A stretch of 64,000 bases of DNA from Methylococcus geothermalis. GTDB taxonomy: Bacteria; Pseudomonadota; Gammaproteobacteria; Methylococcales; Methylococcaceae. Positions 62,934 through 64,000 of this stretch are shown piece after piece. The stretch spans positions 496,001 to 560,000 of the forward strand of contig NZ_CP046565.1 in assembly GCF_012769535.1 (NCBI RefSeq), in the 5' to 3' direction. The notes beneath the pieces were generated by a model. The model worked only from the letters and a program-made list of their open reading frames with translations, was not told the DNA's origin and ran no database searches. A program made the position numbers and the translations under genes. Positions within the stretch are counted from its first letter, which is position 1; each line of letters opens with the position of its first letter.

Positions 62934-64000
62934 TCAATCCAGGCGGGGAATGTCGGGACGCTTCATTTCGTTGGTCAGGACGATGAAAGTATGCGGTCCG
63001 ACGGCGCCATCGACAATCAGGCCGTGCTGTTTCTGGAAGGCCGCGACCTGGGCTTTCAAGGCTTCGTCGAAGCGTTGCGGATCGGCGGGTTTCTTCTTCG
63101 CGGGGAAGCGCTGGCGCAGCCATTTCACCGCCGGCGACGACTGGCCCGGTTTCAGCACCGCGACGTCCGTCACCGGCGGGCGCCACAGCAGCGTGAACCT
63201 GCCTTCCCAGAACGGCGGGCTTTCCGCCAGCGGCAGGGCCGCCGATTCGCCGTCGAAATCCACCATCGCCGAGCCGTCGACGATACCGGTCAGGGTGCCG
63301 AAGCGCTTTTCGCCGCCGGGAAGAGCGAATTCCAGGACCGCCGGGTGGTTCAGCAGGCGCAAGACCGGCCAGCCGGCGCTCTCGCTGAGGCAGCGCAAGC
63401 CTTGGCGTTCGGCGGTTTCGCACGGCTTGCCGGCGTCTCCATCGAGCTTCCAGAGCGCGAACAGGCGGGCGAAGGCCTTGGCTTCGTCCACTCCCTTCGA
63501 TTTCAGCAGGTCTTCGAAGCGCGCGCGGTCGGATGATATGGCCGGCACGAGGGTCTCTTTGGCATCGGCTTTTTCCGGAGCGGCTTGCGGTGAGGCGGCG
63601 GGCGCATGGGCCGGGGTGGCCGATGGTGCTTGCCGAGCGGATGAGGCTGCATCGCCGTCCGGGGAGCGGTCGCCGAGCAGGGCCGCGGCGCCAATCAGGA
63701 CCGCGACGGCCGCCCCCAGGGCCAGCGGCCGCCAGAAGCGGGGAAGCAGTACCGAAGGCAGCACTTCGCGGGCCGCCCGCCGCACGGTGGCGCGGTCCGC
63801 CTGGAATTTGCCCTGGGCATAGGCGCCCAACAACGCGCGGTCGCAGATGATGTTGATCAGCCTGGGGATTCCGCCGGAAAGCCGGTGAACGGCCGCCAGC
63901 GCCCCCGGCGTGAACAAGGGGGCGGGGCAGCCGCTGACCGTGAGGCGGTGCCTGATGTAGTCGACGGTTTCGGCGCGGGTCAGGGGCGACAGATGGTAGC
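62934..64000 (-). CDS. gspA: GspA/ExeA-type AAA ATPase, N-terminal part outside the window
   Basis: The C-terminal 355 residues of an ExeA-like protein. The frame is open to the window edge. The visible part has the end of the AAA domain (HLSPLTRAETVDYIRHRL, GGIPRLINIICDRALLGAY), a membrane helix near codons at 63670-63720, an Ala/Pro linker and a periplasmic part ending in a peptidoglycan-binding fold (PGQSSPAVKWLRQRF, FQKQHGLIVDGAVGPHTF). ExeA binds peptidoglycan and, with GspB, enables secretin assembly. The start codon and Walker motifs lie beyond 64000. Confidence 0.88.
   Translation of the reverse strand, partial: YHLSPLTRAETVDYIRHRLTVSGCPAPLFTPGALAAVHRLSGGIPRLINIICDRALLGAYAQGKFQADRATVRRAAREVLPSVLLPRFWRPLALGAAVAVLIGAAALLGDRSPDGDAASSARQAPSATPAHAPAASPQAAPEKADAKETLVPAISSDRARFEDLLKSKGVDEAKAFARLFALWKLDGDAGKPCETAERQGLRCLSESAGWPVLRLLNHPAVLEFALPGGEKRFGTLTGIVDGSAMVDFDGESAALPLAESPPFWEGRFTLLWRPPVTDVAVLKPGQSSPAVKWLRQRFPAKKKPADPQRFDEALKAQVAAFQKQHGLIVDGAVGPHTFIVLTNEMKRPDIPRLD

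Overview
The window looks like a chromosomal segment of a GC-rich gammaproteobacterial methanotroph, most probably Methylococcus capsulatus or a close relative. That is an inference from gene content and order: gidA/gidB-parAB-atp-glmUS synteny, separate zwf-pgl and edd-eda clusters of the Entner-Doudoroff pathway, and a copper-type MNIO/RiPP operon. No methane-oxidation gene lies in the window, so the species is not proven.

Layout. 86-2054 (+): a three-gene RiPP operon with a small Cys-motif secreted precursor, an MNIO (DUF692) enzyme and its DUF2063 partner. 2063-6723 (-): a stomatin-like QmcA/NfeD pair followed by a giant DUF748 envelope protein. 6724-7046: an AT-rich, gene-free segment with a perfect DnaA box, three near-boxes and a perfect IHF consensus, proposed here as oriC. 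7047-27781 (+): polyphosphate:AMP phosphotransferase, then mnmG-rsmG-parA-parB, the complete atpIBEFHAGDC operon closed by a strong terminator, glmU-glmS, metG-bioA-rsmE and a small CopD-like membrane protein. 27785-34067 (mixed strands): djlA, purC, cca, a TauE/SafE exporter, and zwf-pgl.

34191-39290 is an accessory block between zwf and edd. It holds a 1.4-kb DDE insertion sequence with a probable 4-bp target duplication, and a lower-GC minus-strand operon encoding an XRE regulator, a ParB/Srx-fold protein, a probable PD-(D/E)xK-like nuclease and a DNA methyltransferase. This looks like an uncharacterised modification/defence cassette. After it come edd-eda with a good sigma70 promoter, dhaL and dhaK (convergent, no dhaM), a Gfo/Idh/MocA oxidoreductase, a peroxiredoxin, an Mtb-type RpiB and a short-chain dehydrogenase.

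47113-64000: small hypothetical gene, nfi-mazG-PfkB kinase, dgkA, a secreted CBM2-(TP)24-glycosidase-like protein, gcvH, apbC-dcd-hemL-DedA/LssY fusion (tightly packed), trxA-rho, an olsB-olsA-like ornithine-lipid pair, a 36-residue membrane peptide, and gspB plus a gspA/exeA gene cut by the window end.

The most notable observations are the MNIO RiPP operon, the candidate oriC, the XRE/ParB/nuclease/methyltransferase cassette, an IS insertion whose removal restores an open frame, and a low-GC mosaic block inside metG.
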